Assembly (NCBI GenBank): GCA_036381215.1
Contig: DASVDF010000050.1
Span: 57,157 to 121,156, forward strand
Length of the DNA: 64,000 nucleotides
Direction: 5' to 3'
Source of the DNA: IDS-8 sp036381215
GTDB lineage: Bacteria > Pseudomonadota > Gammaproteobacteria > Steroidobacterales > Woeseiaceae
Positions 8,869 to 16,715 of the stretch are shown here, one piece after another; position 1 is the stretch's first letter; each line of letters opens with the position of its first letter. A program made the translations under genes and the position numbers. The notes beneath the pieces were generated by a model, which saw only the letters and a program-made list of their open reading frames with translations, made no database searches and had not been told where the DNA came from.

Positions 8869-8888
8869 GAGCGCGCATCGCGCGCGAC
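8865..8888 (+). repeat. REP-like element, copy 4 (perfect)
   Basis: Perfect 24-bp element in the plus orientation. Its second to fourth bases (TAG) are the stop codon of the SMP-30-like gene, so the element lies at the very end of that gene and faces the convergent MttB-family gene. Confidence 0.8.
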
Positions 8889-8926
8889 CGACGATGGTTG
8901 CAGGCCGTGGGTGATCGCGGGCGGTT

Positions 8927-10447
8927 TTACCGGCGGCGGCGGCCGGCGCGGGCGCGGCGGCCGGCGGCGGCCGGAGCCGCGGGTTCGGCGGCCGGCGGAA
9001 GCTCGGGCAGGGATTGCTGCTCGTGCATGCCGGCGAGGATCAGCTCGCGCATCGCGCGGTCGATCGCGGGGTCCGTCGCGATCGGCCGGTAAGCGGCGAG
9101 GCGCCGCTCGACCTCTTCCGTCGCGCGCGTGACGAGGTCCTTCGAGCCCTGTTTCTGCCAGGCCTCGCGGTTCTCGCGGTCGATGACCCTGTCGGTGAGG
9201 TACAGCTCGTTCGGCCAGTGCTTCAGCGTGTGCGGGCTCGTGATCAGGTGATCGTCGCGCCGCAGGTCGGTGACGATGTCGTCGATCGGAAGATCGTTTA
9301 GCACCTCGATCGGGCGGACGAAGTGCAGCGCCTGGCCGCAGACCTCGTTGTCGAACACGAGCTTGGGCAGGCTGAACGTCAGCACGAAGTCGAGCATGCC
9401 CGGACCGGACACCGAGTTCACCCCCGCGATGGCCGCGAGCAGCGCACTCGAGAACGTCTCGCCGCCCGCCTGCGCGTCGAGGAACTTGCCGTCGGAAAGC
9501 GCCATGTACGCCTGCGTCGGCAGCCCGAGGTGCTTCGCGATCTCGACGTAGCCGACGTTCAGATGCTGCGCCTCGATCGCGGCCATCGGCGAGCTCGCGG
9601 CTTTCATGTGGAACGTGGCGGGCGCGCCGCCGAACAGCACCGGCGTGCCCGGCCGCACGATCTGCGCCATCGTGATGCCCGTCAGCACGTCGACGCAGTG
9701 GAATACCAGCGCACCGACCAGCGTCACCGGTGCGATGAGTCCCATGAGCGTGACCGGCACGACCTCGATGGCGATGCCCGCGTCGACGCAGTCGAGCAGG
9801 TTCTGGCACGAGTCCTCGCCGTAGCGGAAATTGCCGGTCGCCGTGATCGTGAAGATCGACATCGGCTTCGCGACCAGATCCTCGCGGCTCGCGCGGAACA
9901 TGCCGAGCATCTGCGCCATGCGCGGCACGCCGTGCTCGCTGAACGCACCGGAGACGACCGGCTTCTTCGACGTCGTGAGCGTCATGTAGAGGCGCCAGGC
10001 GTCCGAGACCTGCGACTCGATGTCCTTGTTGGTCGAGAATGCGGTGGCAAGGTACGCGACGTGCTCCAGCGTGTCGCACAGCCGCGCGTACTCGATGAAG
10101 TCCGTCGAGTTCGCAAGCCGCGTCTCGCCGGTCCTGTGATCGAGGATCTTGAGACCGCTCGAGCCCGGCACGAAATGCACGTTGTCGCCGCCGATTTCCG
10201 TGTACGGGTTGCCGTCGCGGTCGTACAACGTGAAGGAAGAGGGCGCCGCCGCGATCGCCTTGTCGACCACGTCCGGCGGGAACAGGACGCGCTTGCCGCT
10301 CGCGTCCGTCGGGAGCCCGTGATCGAGCAACCGCTGCTTGAGCTTCGGGCCGCGGATCTCCATGCCGATTTCGGCCATGAGGCGCTTCGCCTCCTCGAGG
10401 ATCCGCTCGATGAGCTCCGTTTCGAGTACCTGTAGCCTGGGACGCAT
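8927..10447 (-). CDS. MttB-family corrinoid methyltransferase 1 (non-pyrrolysine)
   Basis: 506 aa, of the trimethylamine methyltransferase family (PF06253). These TIM-barrel enzymes move a methyl group from a quaternary amine or related substrate to the cobalt of a corrinoid protein. The frame has no in-frame amber codon, so this is not a pyrrolysine enzyme; characterised non-Pyl relatives use glycine betaine, proline betaine, carnitine or gamma-butyrobetaine. ATG at 10447 has GGAG 8 bases upstream; a GTG 3 codons earlier is the alternative. Most of the chain is conserved in type, but the last about 30 residues become Ala/Pro-rich and then Arg-rich (GRRARAGRRRR). It is the last gene of the operon, 28 bp after its paralogue. 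Substrate unknown. Confidence 0.88.
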   Translation of the reverse strand: MRPRLQVLETELIERILEEAKRLMAEIGMEIRGPKLKQRLLDHGLPTDASGKRVLFPPDVVDKAIAAAPSSFTLYDRDGNPYTEIGGDNVHFVPGSSGLKILDHRTGETRLANSTDFIEYARLCDTLEHVAYLATAFSTNKDIESQVSDAWRLYMTLTTSKKPVVSGAFSEHGVPRMAQMLGMFRASREDLVAKPMSIFTITATGNFRYGEDSCQNLLDCVDAGIAIEVVPVTLMGLIAPVTLVGALVFHCVDVLTGITMAQIVRPGTPVLFGGAPATFHMKAASSPMAAIEAQHLNVGYVEIAKHLGLPTQAYMALSDGKFLDAQAGGETFSSALLAAIAGVNSVSGPGMLDFVLTFSLPKLVFDNEVCGQALHFVRPIEVLNDLPIDDIVTDLRRDDHLITSPHTLKHWPNELYLTDRVIDRENREAWQKQGSKDLVTRATEEVERRLAAYRPIATDPAIDRAMRELILAGMHEQQSLPELPPAAEPAAPAAAGRRARAGRRRR

Positions 10448-10475
10448 CGGTTTCACTCCGGGTCAAAGCCGCCGT

Positions 10476-12014
10476 TCAGCTGACGGCGGCGGCGATTTCC
10501 AGCTTGCGGCGCGCGACGTAATCGGCGAGCGCTTCTTCCGTCGCCGGGTCGATGGGCGGCTTCTCGTAGTCGGCCACGAGCCGTTTCCAGATCGCGTTCG
10601 CGCGGACGGCGGCATCCTGGCTGCCGGCTTCACGCCAGCGTTCGAAATTGCGGCGGTCGGAGAGCATTGGCCGGTAGAACGCCGTCTCGTATCGCGCGAG
10701 GGTGTGCGGGGTCCCGAAATGATGGCCGCCCGGAGGCACGTCCGCGATGGTCTGGATCGCGAGCTCGTCGTCGTCGACGCGCAGCGGCCGCATGCATTCG
10801 ACCAGCATCTGCAGCATCTCTGCGTCGACGATCAGCTTTTCGAACGACGCGGTGAGCCCGCCTTCGAGCCAGCCGGCGGCGTGATTGACCAGGTGCGCGT
10901 GCCCCAAAAGGGCGCCCCACAGCGACATCTGGCTCTCGTAGGCCGCTTGCGCGTCCACGCAGTTCGAGCTGGTCGTGTTGCTGGAGCGGAACGGCAGGCC
11001 CAGCCGGCGCGCGATCTGTCCGCTGGCGCAGGCCATCTTCGTGTATTCGGGCGTGCCGAGCGCCGGCGCGCCGCTCTGCATGTCGACGTTGGAGGCGAAC
11101 GCGCCGTACATCACGGGCGCGCCCGCGCGCACGATTTGCGCCAGCGTCACCACCGCGAGCACCTCCGCCGTCTGCTGCGCCAGCGTCCCGGCGAGCGTCG
11201 CCGGGCTCATGGAACCCGACAGCGTGAACGGCGTGATGCAGTTGACCTGCAGCGATTCGGCGAGCTCGATCGTCGCCTCGGTCATCGCGACGTCGAGCTG
11301 CATCGGCGAGTTCGTGTTGACGATGGCGAGCACGGCAGGCGCGCGCTCCAGCTCCGCGCGGTCGATGCCGAGCCCGATGCAGGTCATCTCCAGACAATCG
11401 CGGGTGCGCGCGCGCCCGAGCGCGTAGGCCTGCGCATTCTTGTCGAGCAGCGTGAGCTGCGCGAGATAGAGATCGAGGTGGCGCGACTCCGGCGGCAGGT
11501 CGAGCGGTTCGAAGGCGCCGCCGCCTTCCTGGTGGATGACGTCGAGCCCCTGGATCACGCGGAAGTAGTCGCACAGCTCCGCGTAGGTGCCCGGCCGCCG
11601 GCCCTTGTCGAGATCGCTGACGAACGCGGGGCCGCCCACCGCCGCGAACACGACGTGCTCGCCGCCGATGACGAGGTCCTTCGCCGGGTTGCGCGCACGC
11701 AAGGGGAATTCGGCGGGCGCGGCCGCGAGCTTCTCGAGCACGAGCCCGCGCTCGAAGCGCACCATGCGCGTGGCATCGTCCACGTCGGCACCGGCGCTGC
11801 GCAGGCGTTCGCGGCTGGCGTCTTCCAGGAAACGGAAACCCTTGGTCTCGAGGATCGTGAGCGCGGCGTCGAGGATCGTCTCGACCTGGTCCGCGGAGAG
11901 CACCTCGAGCGGCGGGTACGGGTTGCGCACGCGCTGCCATGGCAGCTGCTGCACGGCGGCCACGCTGCGCCGCTGCCGGTGCCGCCGCCGCGTCACGCGA
12001 GTGCCCTCCGTCAT
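10476..12014 (-). CDS. MttB-family corrinoid methyltransferase 2 (non-pyrrolysine)
   Basis: 512 aa, same family as the downstream paralogue but clearly diverged from it (for example FLEDASRERLRSAGADVDD against IRGPKLKQRLLDHGLPTDA). No in-frame amber codon. The start ATG at 12014 overlaps the upstream stop (ATGA). The N-terminus is unusually basic, RVTRRRHRQRR at residues 6-16, before the LSADQVETILDAAL helix where homologues usually begin. The reading frame stays open for another 630 codons upstream, but that is antisense-frame shadow over the reactivase gene. Two paralogues in one operon suggest two substrates or a heteromeric enzyme. Confidence 0.87.
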   Translation of the reverse strand: MTEGTRVTRRRHRQRRSVAAVQQLPWQRVRNPYPPLEVLSADQVETILDAALTILETKGFRFLEDASRERLRSAGADVDDATRMVRFERGLVLEKLAAAPAEFPLRARNPAKDLVIGGEHVVFAAVGGPAFVSDLDKGRRPGTYAELCDYFRVIQGLDVIHQEGGGAFEPLDLPPESRHLDLYLAQLTLLDKNAQAYALGRARTRDCLEMTCIGLGIDRAELERAPAVLAIVNTNSPMQLDVAMTEATIELAESLQVNCITPFTLSGSMSPATLAGTLAQQTAEVLAVVTLAQIVRAGAPVMYGAFASNVDMQSGAPALGTPEYTKMACASGQIARRLGLPFRSSNTTSSNCVDAQAAYESQMSLWGALLGHAHLVNHAAGWLEGGLTASFEKLIVDAEMLQMLVECMRPLRVDDDELAIQTIADVPPGGHHFGTPHTLARYETAFYRPMLSDRRNFERWREAGSQDAAVRANAIWKRLVADYEKPPIDPATEEALADYVARRKLEIAAAVS

Positions 12015-14029
12015 GCGCGCCGCCGCCGCGAGCGGCCGCGGCGGCCCGGCTGCTGCGCGACCGGCGCGCGTGCCGGCAGCTCGACGACCTTGCGCAGCTC
12101 GTCGAAGCCGTCGGCGGCGTGCGGGATCGCCATCGCCGAAACGAAGTGATGCTGGAAGCGGTTCTCCACGGCCGTCTCGATCTTCTCGACGCGGCGCGTC
12201 TCGCGCTCGATGGCGGCTCGCGCCTGCCGGTTCAGGAGCGCGATGCGCGCGCCGGTGCCGGCCGCGTTGCCGGCGGATGAAACGTTCTCCAGCCGGCAAT
12301 CCGGGATCATGCCGAGCACCATCGCGTACTTCACGTCGATGTGCGCGCCGAAGGCGCCCGCGAGCCGGATGCGATCGACCCTGTCGACGCCGAGCTTTTC
12401 CATGAGCAGGCGCGTGCCCGCGTACAGCGCCGCTTTCGCGAGCTGGATGGCGCGGACGTCGTTCTGCTGGATCGCAATGAAGGGCTCGCCGCCCTCCAGC
12501 ACGTACATGAACGTGCGCCCGTCGCCGCGGATGCGTCGCGAGCGGGCGGCCAGTGCGCCGTCGATCGTGCCGTCGGCCTTGACGACGCCCGCGAGAAACA
12601 GCTCGGCCACCACTTCGATGATGCCGGAGCCGCAGATGCCGGTGACGCCGCCCGCGGGCTGCTGCGCGGCGAACTCCGGATCGTCGGACCAGAGCTCGCA
12701 TCCGATGACGCGATAACGCGGCTCGAGCGTCTCGCGGTCGATGCGCACCCGCTCGATCGCGCCCGGCGCCGCGCGCTGCCCGGCACTGATCTGCGCGCCC
12801 TCGAACGCCGGGCCGGTGGGACTGGACGCGGCCAGCAACCGTTCGCGGTTGCCGAGCAGGATTTCGGCGTTCGTCCCGACGTCGACGACGAGGCTCACCT
12901 CGTCCCGCTCGTACGGCGCTTCGGCGAGCATGACGCCCGCCGTGTCCGCCCCGACGTGCCCGGCGATGCAGGGCAGGGCGTAGACGTAGCCGCCGGGCGC
13001 GATCGAAAGCCCGAGCTCGCGCGCCGGCACCGTGAAGGCCGCGTCGCTCGCGAGCGCGAACGGCGCCGTGCCGAGCTCGACCGGGCTCAGGCCGAGCACG
13101 AGATGCATCATGATCGGGTTGCCGACGAGCGTGATCTCGACGATGCGGTCGGTCGCGATTTCCGACTGCTCGGCGACCTCGCGGACGAGGGCGTCGAGCG
13201 CGTGGCGCACGACGGACGTGAGCTCGATGTCGCCGCCCGGGTTCATCATCACGTAGGAGACGCGGCTCATCAGGTCTTCGCCGAAGCGGATCTGCGGGTT
13301 CATGCAGCCCGCGCTCGCCAGCACCTCCCCGCCGGTGAGCTCGCAGAGATGCGCCGCGATGGTCGTGGAGCCGACGTCGACGGCGACGCCGTACAGGCGA
13401 TCGTGGAAGCCCGGCCACAGCGCGACGATCTCGCGGCCTTCGCGCAGCACGGCGGTGACCTTCCAGTCGCCGCGGCGCAAGGTCGCCTGCAGCGACTGGC
13501 GCACGGGCAGCGGGGCGTCGACGCGCTCGATCTGCCAGTCGCGCGCCAGCGCCTTCGCGAGCCGTTCGAGATCGCCGCTCGGGTGGTGCATGTCCGGCGG
13601 ATCGACCTCGACGTAATGCGCATGCACGACCGGGTCGATCTCGATGTCGCGCGCCTCGTAAGGCTTGCGCACGACCTGCCGGTGCACCTGGCTTTCCGGC
13701 GGCACGTCGACGGCGACGCCGCCGCAGAGTCTCGCCTGGCAGCCGAGGCGCCGGCCTTCCGCGAGGCCGCGGCGGGCCTTGTAGCGCTCCTCGGCTTCGC
13801 CGGGCGGGGAGAGGTGCGAGGCGCGCGACACGATGCCGTGTTTCGCGAGCTCGCCCTCGGTGACGACCACCTGGCAGCGGCCGCAGATCGCGCGGCCGCC
13901 GCACACGGAATCGAGGTCGACGCCGAGTGCGCGCGCGGCGGTGAGGACCGGCGTGCCGTGGGCGAAGCGCCCGCGCCGCCCCGACGGGGAAAAGACGATC
14001 AGCGCATCGCTTTCCGCCGGGCCTGCCAC
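12011..14029 (-). CDS. Corrinoid-protein reactivase (2Fe-2S ferredoxin domain + ASKHA ATPase, RACo/RamA-like, DUF4445)
   Basis: 672 aa. The N-terminal plant-type ferredoxin domain has Cys residues in VCGGRAICGRC and a fourth in GCQARLCGG. After a linker, the C-terminal two-thirds is an ASKHA-type nucleotide-binding domain (GVAVDVGSTTIAAHL; VVDVGTNAEILLG; GICGSGIIEVV). Such proteins reduce inactive Co(II) corrinoid back to Co(I) using ATP; the layout is that of RACo, the corrinoid Fe-S protein reactivator. The C-terminus ends in QQPGRRGRSRRRRA. GTG at 14029, 4 bp after the previous stop, is preferred; GTG at 14077 overlapping the previous gene is possible, and neither has a good ribosome site. 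Confidence 0.87.
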   Translation of the reverse strand: MAGPAESDALIVFSPSGRRGRFAHGTPVLTAARALGVDLDSVCGGRAICGRCQVVVTEGELAKHGIVSRASHLSPPGEAEERYKARRGLAEGRRLGCQARLCGGVAVDVPPESQVHRQVVRKPYEARDIEIDPVVHAHYVEVDPPDMHHPSGDLERLAKALARDWQIERVDAPLPVRQSLQATLRRGDWKVTAVLREGREIVALWPGFHDRLYGVAVDVGSTTIAAHLCELTGGEVLASAGCMNPQIRFGEDLMSRVSYVMMNPGGDIELTSVVRHALDALVREVAEQSEIATDRIVEITLVGNPIMMHLVLGLSPVELGTAPFALASDAAFTVPARELGLSIAPGGYVYALPCIAGHVGADTAGVMLAEAPYERDEVSLVVDVGTNAEILLGNRERLLAASSPTGPAFEGAQISAGQRAAPGAIERVRIDRETLEPRYRVIGCELWSDDPEFAAQQPAGGVTGICGSGIIEVVAELFLAGVVKADGTIDGALAARSRRIRGDGRTFMYVLEGGEPFIAIQQNDVRAIQLAKAALYAGTRLLMEKLGVDRVDRIRLAGAFGAHIDVKYAMVLGMIPDCRLENVSSAGNAAGTGARIALLNRQARAAIERETRRVEKIETAVENRFQHHFVSAMAIPHAADGFDELRKVVELPARAPVAQQPGRRGRSRRRRA

Positions 14030-14033
14030 GGCA

Positions 14034-14942
14034 TCACCCGGAGACTTCGCGGCGGCGCCGGTTGCCGCGCCGGCCACGAGCTTCGGCGCCCGCGGCAGGC
14101 GGCCCGCGGAACGCGCGTATCCAGGCGGCGCACTCCGGGTCCTGTCCCATCACGACGTCCGCACCGCGTACGGCCTGCATGAGGTCGGCGTGCAGCGGGT
14201 TGGTGATCGCCGACGTCATGCCCGCGCCGATCGCCATGCTGATGAACGCGGCGTTGAGCCCGTTGCGGTTCGGCAGGCCGAAACTCAGGTTCGAGGCGCC
14301 GCAGGTGGTGTTCACTTTCAGCTCGGTGCGCAGCCGCCGCACGAGCTCGAGCACCTGGCGTCCCGCCGTGTTGATCGCGCCGACCGGCATCACCAGCGGA
14401 TCGACGACGACGTCGCTCGCGGGAATGCCGTGATCCATCGCGCGCTCCACGATCTTCTGCGCCACCGCGAAGCGGACGTCAATGTCCTCGGAGATGCCGG
14501 TGTCGTCGTTCGAGATCGCGACGACCGCACAGCCGTATTTCTTCACCAGCGGCAGCACGCGCTCCAGGCGCTCGTCTTCGCCCGTCACGGAGTTGAGCAG
14601 CGCCTTGCCTTCGTACACGGCGAGCGCGGCCTCGAGTGCCTCGAGCACGGAGGAGTCGATGCAGAGCGGCACGTCGGTGATCGACTGGAGGAGCTTGACG
14701 CAATCGGCGAGGATGGCCGGCTCGTCCGCGAGCGGAATGCCGGCGTTGACGTCGAGCACTCTCGCCCCGGCCGCGATCTGCGCGAGCGCGTCCGTCTGCA
14801 CGCGGCTGTAGTCGCCCGCCTTCATCTCTTCCGCGAGCTGCTTGCGGCCCGTCGGGTTGATGCGCTCGCCGATGACGACGAACGGGCGTCCGAAGCCGAT
14901 GACGACTTCGCGGGTTTTCGAGCTGATGACGGTGTCGGTCAT
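14034..14942 (-). CDS. Methyltetrahydrofolate:corrinoid methyltransferase (pterin-binding, MtgA/AcsE-like)
   Basis: 302 aa, a pterin-binding TIM barrel. Recognisable segments are IGERINPTGRKQLAEEM, VLDVNAGIP, LCIDSSVLEALEAAL and NTTCGASNLSFGLPNR, the core of the family of MetH pterin domain, AcsE and MtgA. In this operon it would take the methyl group from the methylated corrinoid protein and pass it to tetrahydrofolate, which suits a one-carbon supply route in an organism that does not make methane or acetate. The C-terminus after GPPAAGAEA is Arg-rich (RGRRGNRRRREVSG), unlike the compact family end. Confidence 0.9.
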   Translation of the reverse strand: MTDTVISSKTREVVIGFGRPFVVIGERINPTGRKQLAEEMKAGDYSRVQTDALAQIAAGARVLDVNAGIPLADEPAILADCVKLLQSITDVPLCIDSSVLEALEAALAVYEGKALLNSVTGEDERLERVLPLVKKYGCAVVAISNDDTGISEDIDVRFAVAQKIVERAMDHGIPASDVVVDPLVMPVGAINTAGRQVLELVRRLRTELKVNTTCGASNLSFGLPNRNGLNAAFISMAIGAGMTSAITNPLHADLMQAVRGADVVMGQDPECAAWIRAFRGPPAAGAEARGRRGNRRRREVSG

Positions 14943-14959
14943 GGATCGATTGCTCGTCG

Positions 14960-14983
14960 GTCGCGCGCGACGCGCGATCCTAC
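14960..14983 (-). repeat. REP-like element, copy 5
   Basis: Two mismatches to the perfect 24-bp element. It lies in the only sizeable gap of the corrinoid operon, between the small virulence-factor-family gene and the methyl-THF methyltransferase. The TAG stop of the former (14980-14982) is part of the element. A stem-loop here could lower expression of the downstream half of the operon. Confidence 0.7.
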
Positions 14984-15282
14984 GGTTGTGGCAGGCGCCC
15001 GCCCGCCTTGACGCAAGCCTCGAGGAATGCCTCGTCGAAGCGGCTTTCGAGCTCGGCGACCCGCTCGGCGACCTTCTGCTCGATGTCGCCGCTCACGGGC
15101 TCGCTCTCGCGGCGCCAGTCCGCGAGATAATGCTCGCTCGATCCGCGCCCGGCGCGCATTGCCGCGCGGTCGATGGCCTGGAGGAAGCGCGGTGCGAGCT
15201 CCTTCTTCACGTTGCGCCGGCCTTCCCGGCCTACCACCTGGGCGGGGATATCGCGCCAGTAGATGCTGATCAGTTTCGCCAT
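14980..15282 (-). CDS. Small 'virulence factor' family protein linked to corrinoid methyltransfer
   Basis: 100 aa, beginning MAKLISIYWRDIPAQVVG, with KKELAPRFLQAIDRAAMRAG and the YLADWRRE segment. This matches the short family named 'virulence factor' (PF13769), which as I recall recurs beside MttB-type genes in alphaproteobacteria. Its biochemical role is not established; the name should not be taken literally. It overlaps the DUF1638 gene by 13 bp and its TAG stop is inside a REP-like element. Confidence 0.75.
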   Translation of the reverse strand: MAKLISIYWRDIPAQVVGREGRRNVKKELAPRFLQAIDRAAMRAGRGSSEHYLADWRRESEPVSGDIEQKVAERVAELESRFDEAFLEACVKAGGRLPQP

Positions 15283-15869
15283 TGAATCACGTGCCCGGCG
15301 AGCGCGTCGCGGAACGGCGCAAGCCCCGTGAAACGCGTGACGAGCGGGAGCGCGAGGCGGCGCGCGTGCGCCTCCGCCAGGGCCTCCAGCTCCGCGGACT
15401 GCGTTTGGGCGAGGTAGACGACGCGCCGGTAGTGGCGAAAGTACTCGTCCCGGAGCTCCGGGTGCCGGTCGAGGCCGAGGCCCTTGATGACAAGGCGCTC
15501 GAAATGGCGCACCAGGAAATCCGTGAGATAGAACGTGCCGGGTTCGGCATCGGCGAGCGCGGCGAAAGCGTCAGCGCCGCCGAAGAACTCGTAGCAGTGC
15601 GCGCCGGGGAGACGCTCGATTGCATAGGGCGCGAGCGCCTTGTCGAGCAGCCCGCCGGTGCCGCAATCGGCGTAGGCAACGAAGATGTGCTCGACACGGT
15701 CGCGGTACGCCTCGATCATCTCCACGACGGCACCGGGAATCCTGTCCGGCGTGTTGTGCAGGTCTGCCGGGAGGCATTGCACCTTCAGGTAGTCCCAGCC
15801 GTTCTGGCGGGCGACGAGCACGAGCTCCTTCGCGAGGGCGCCGCAGGCGATGACCAGTGTCTCGGCCAT
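15270..15869 (-). CDS. DUF1638-family protein
   Basis: 199 aa starting MAETLVIACGALAKEL. It contains HNTPDRIPGAVVEMI, FVAYADCGTGG and HCYEFFGG, characteristic of DUF1638 (PF07796), a cysteine- and histidine-containing family found with corrinoid methyltransferase genes; its role is not proven. Start chosen at the internal ATG because the upstream extension would overlap the corrinoid protein gene and is low-complexity. It lies 10 bp after that gene, so the operon order is corrinoid protein, DUF1638, small protein, methyltransferases. Confidence 0.85.
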   Translation of the reverse strand: MAETLVIACGALAKELVLVARQNGWDYLKVQCLPADLHNTPDRIPGAVVEMIEAYRDRVEHIFVAYADCGTGGLLDKALAPYAIERLPGAHCYEFFGGADAFAALADAEPGTFYLTDFLVRHFERLVIKGLGLDRHPELRDEYFRHYRRVVYLAQTQSAELEALAEAHARRLALPLVTRFTGLAPFRDALAGHVIQWRN

Positions 15870-15879
15870 GCCACCAGAC

Positions 15880-16581
<702 letters not shown>

Positions 16582-16715
16582 CTCACGCCTCTCGGTGGAG
16601 TGCGGCGAAGTGTAGGCAATCGCCGGAGGCGGGCGCCAGCCGCGGTCCCATCATGTGGAATTGCGTTTCACGATGCGCGGCAATGCCAATGCGCGCGCTG
16701 CTTCGGCGGTCCCGG

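Noticed and set aside
8927..12014. Pyrrolysine-type MttB
   Set aside because: Both genes read through without an in-frame amber codon, and no pyrrolysine biosynthesis genes or pylT are seen.
12015..13904. The upstream half of the long frame ending in MttB2, which could suggest a 1142-residue fusion
   Set aside because: The upstream part is Arg-rich shadow of the reactivase gene. MttB2 has its own ATG in an ATGA overlap with the reactivase stop.
16582..16715. Cobalamin riboswitch upstream of the corrinoid operon
   Set aside because: The 134-bp gap shows no recognisable B12 box or long structured leader.
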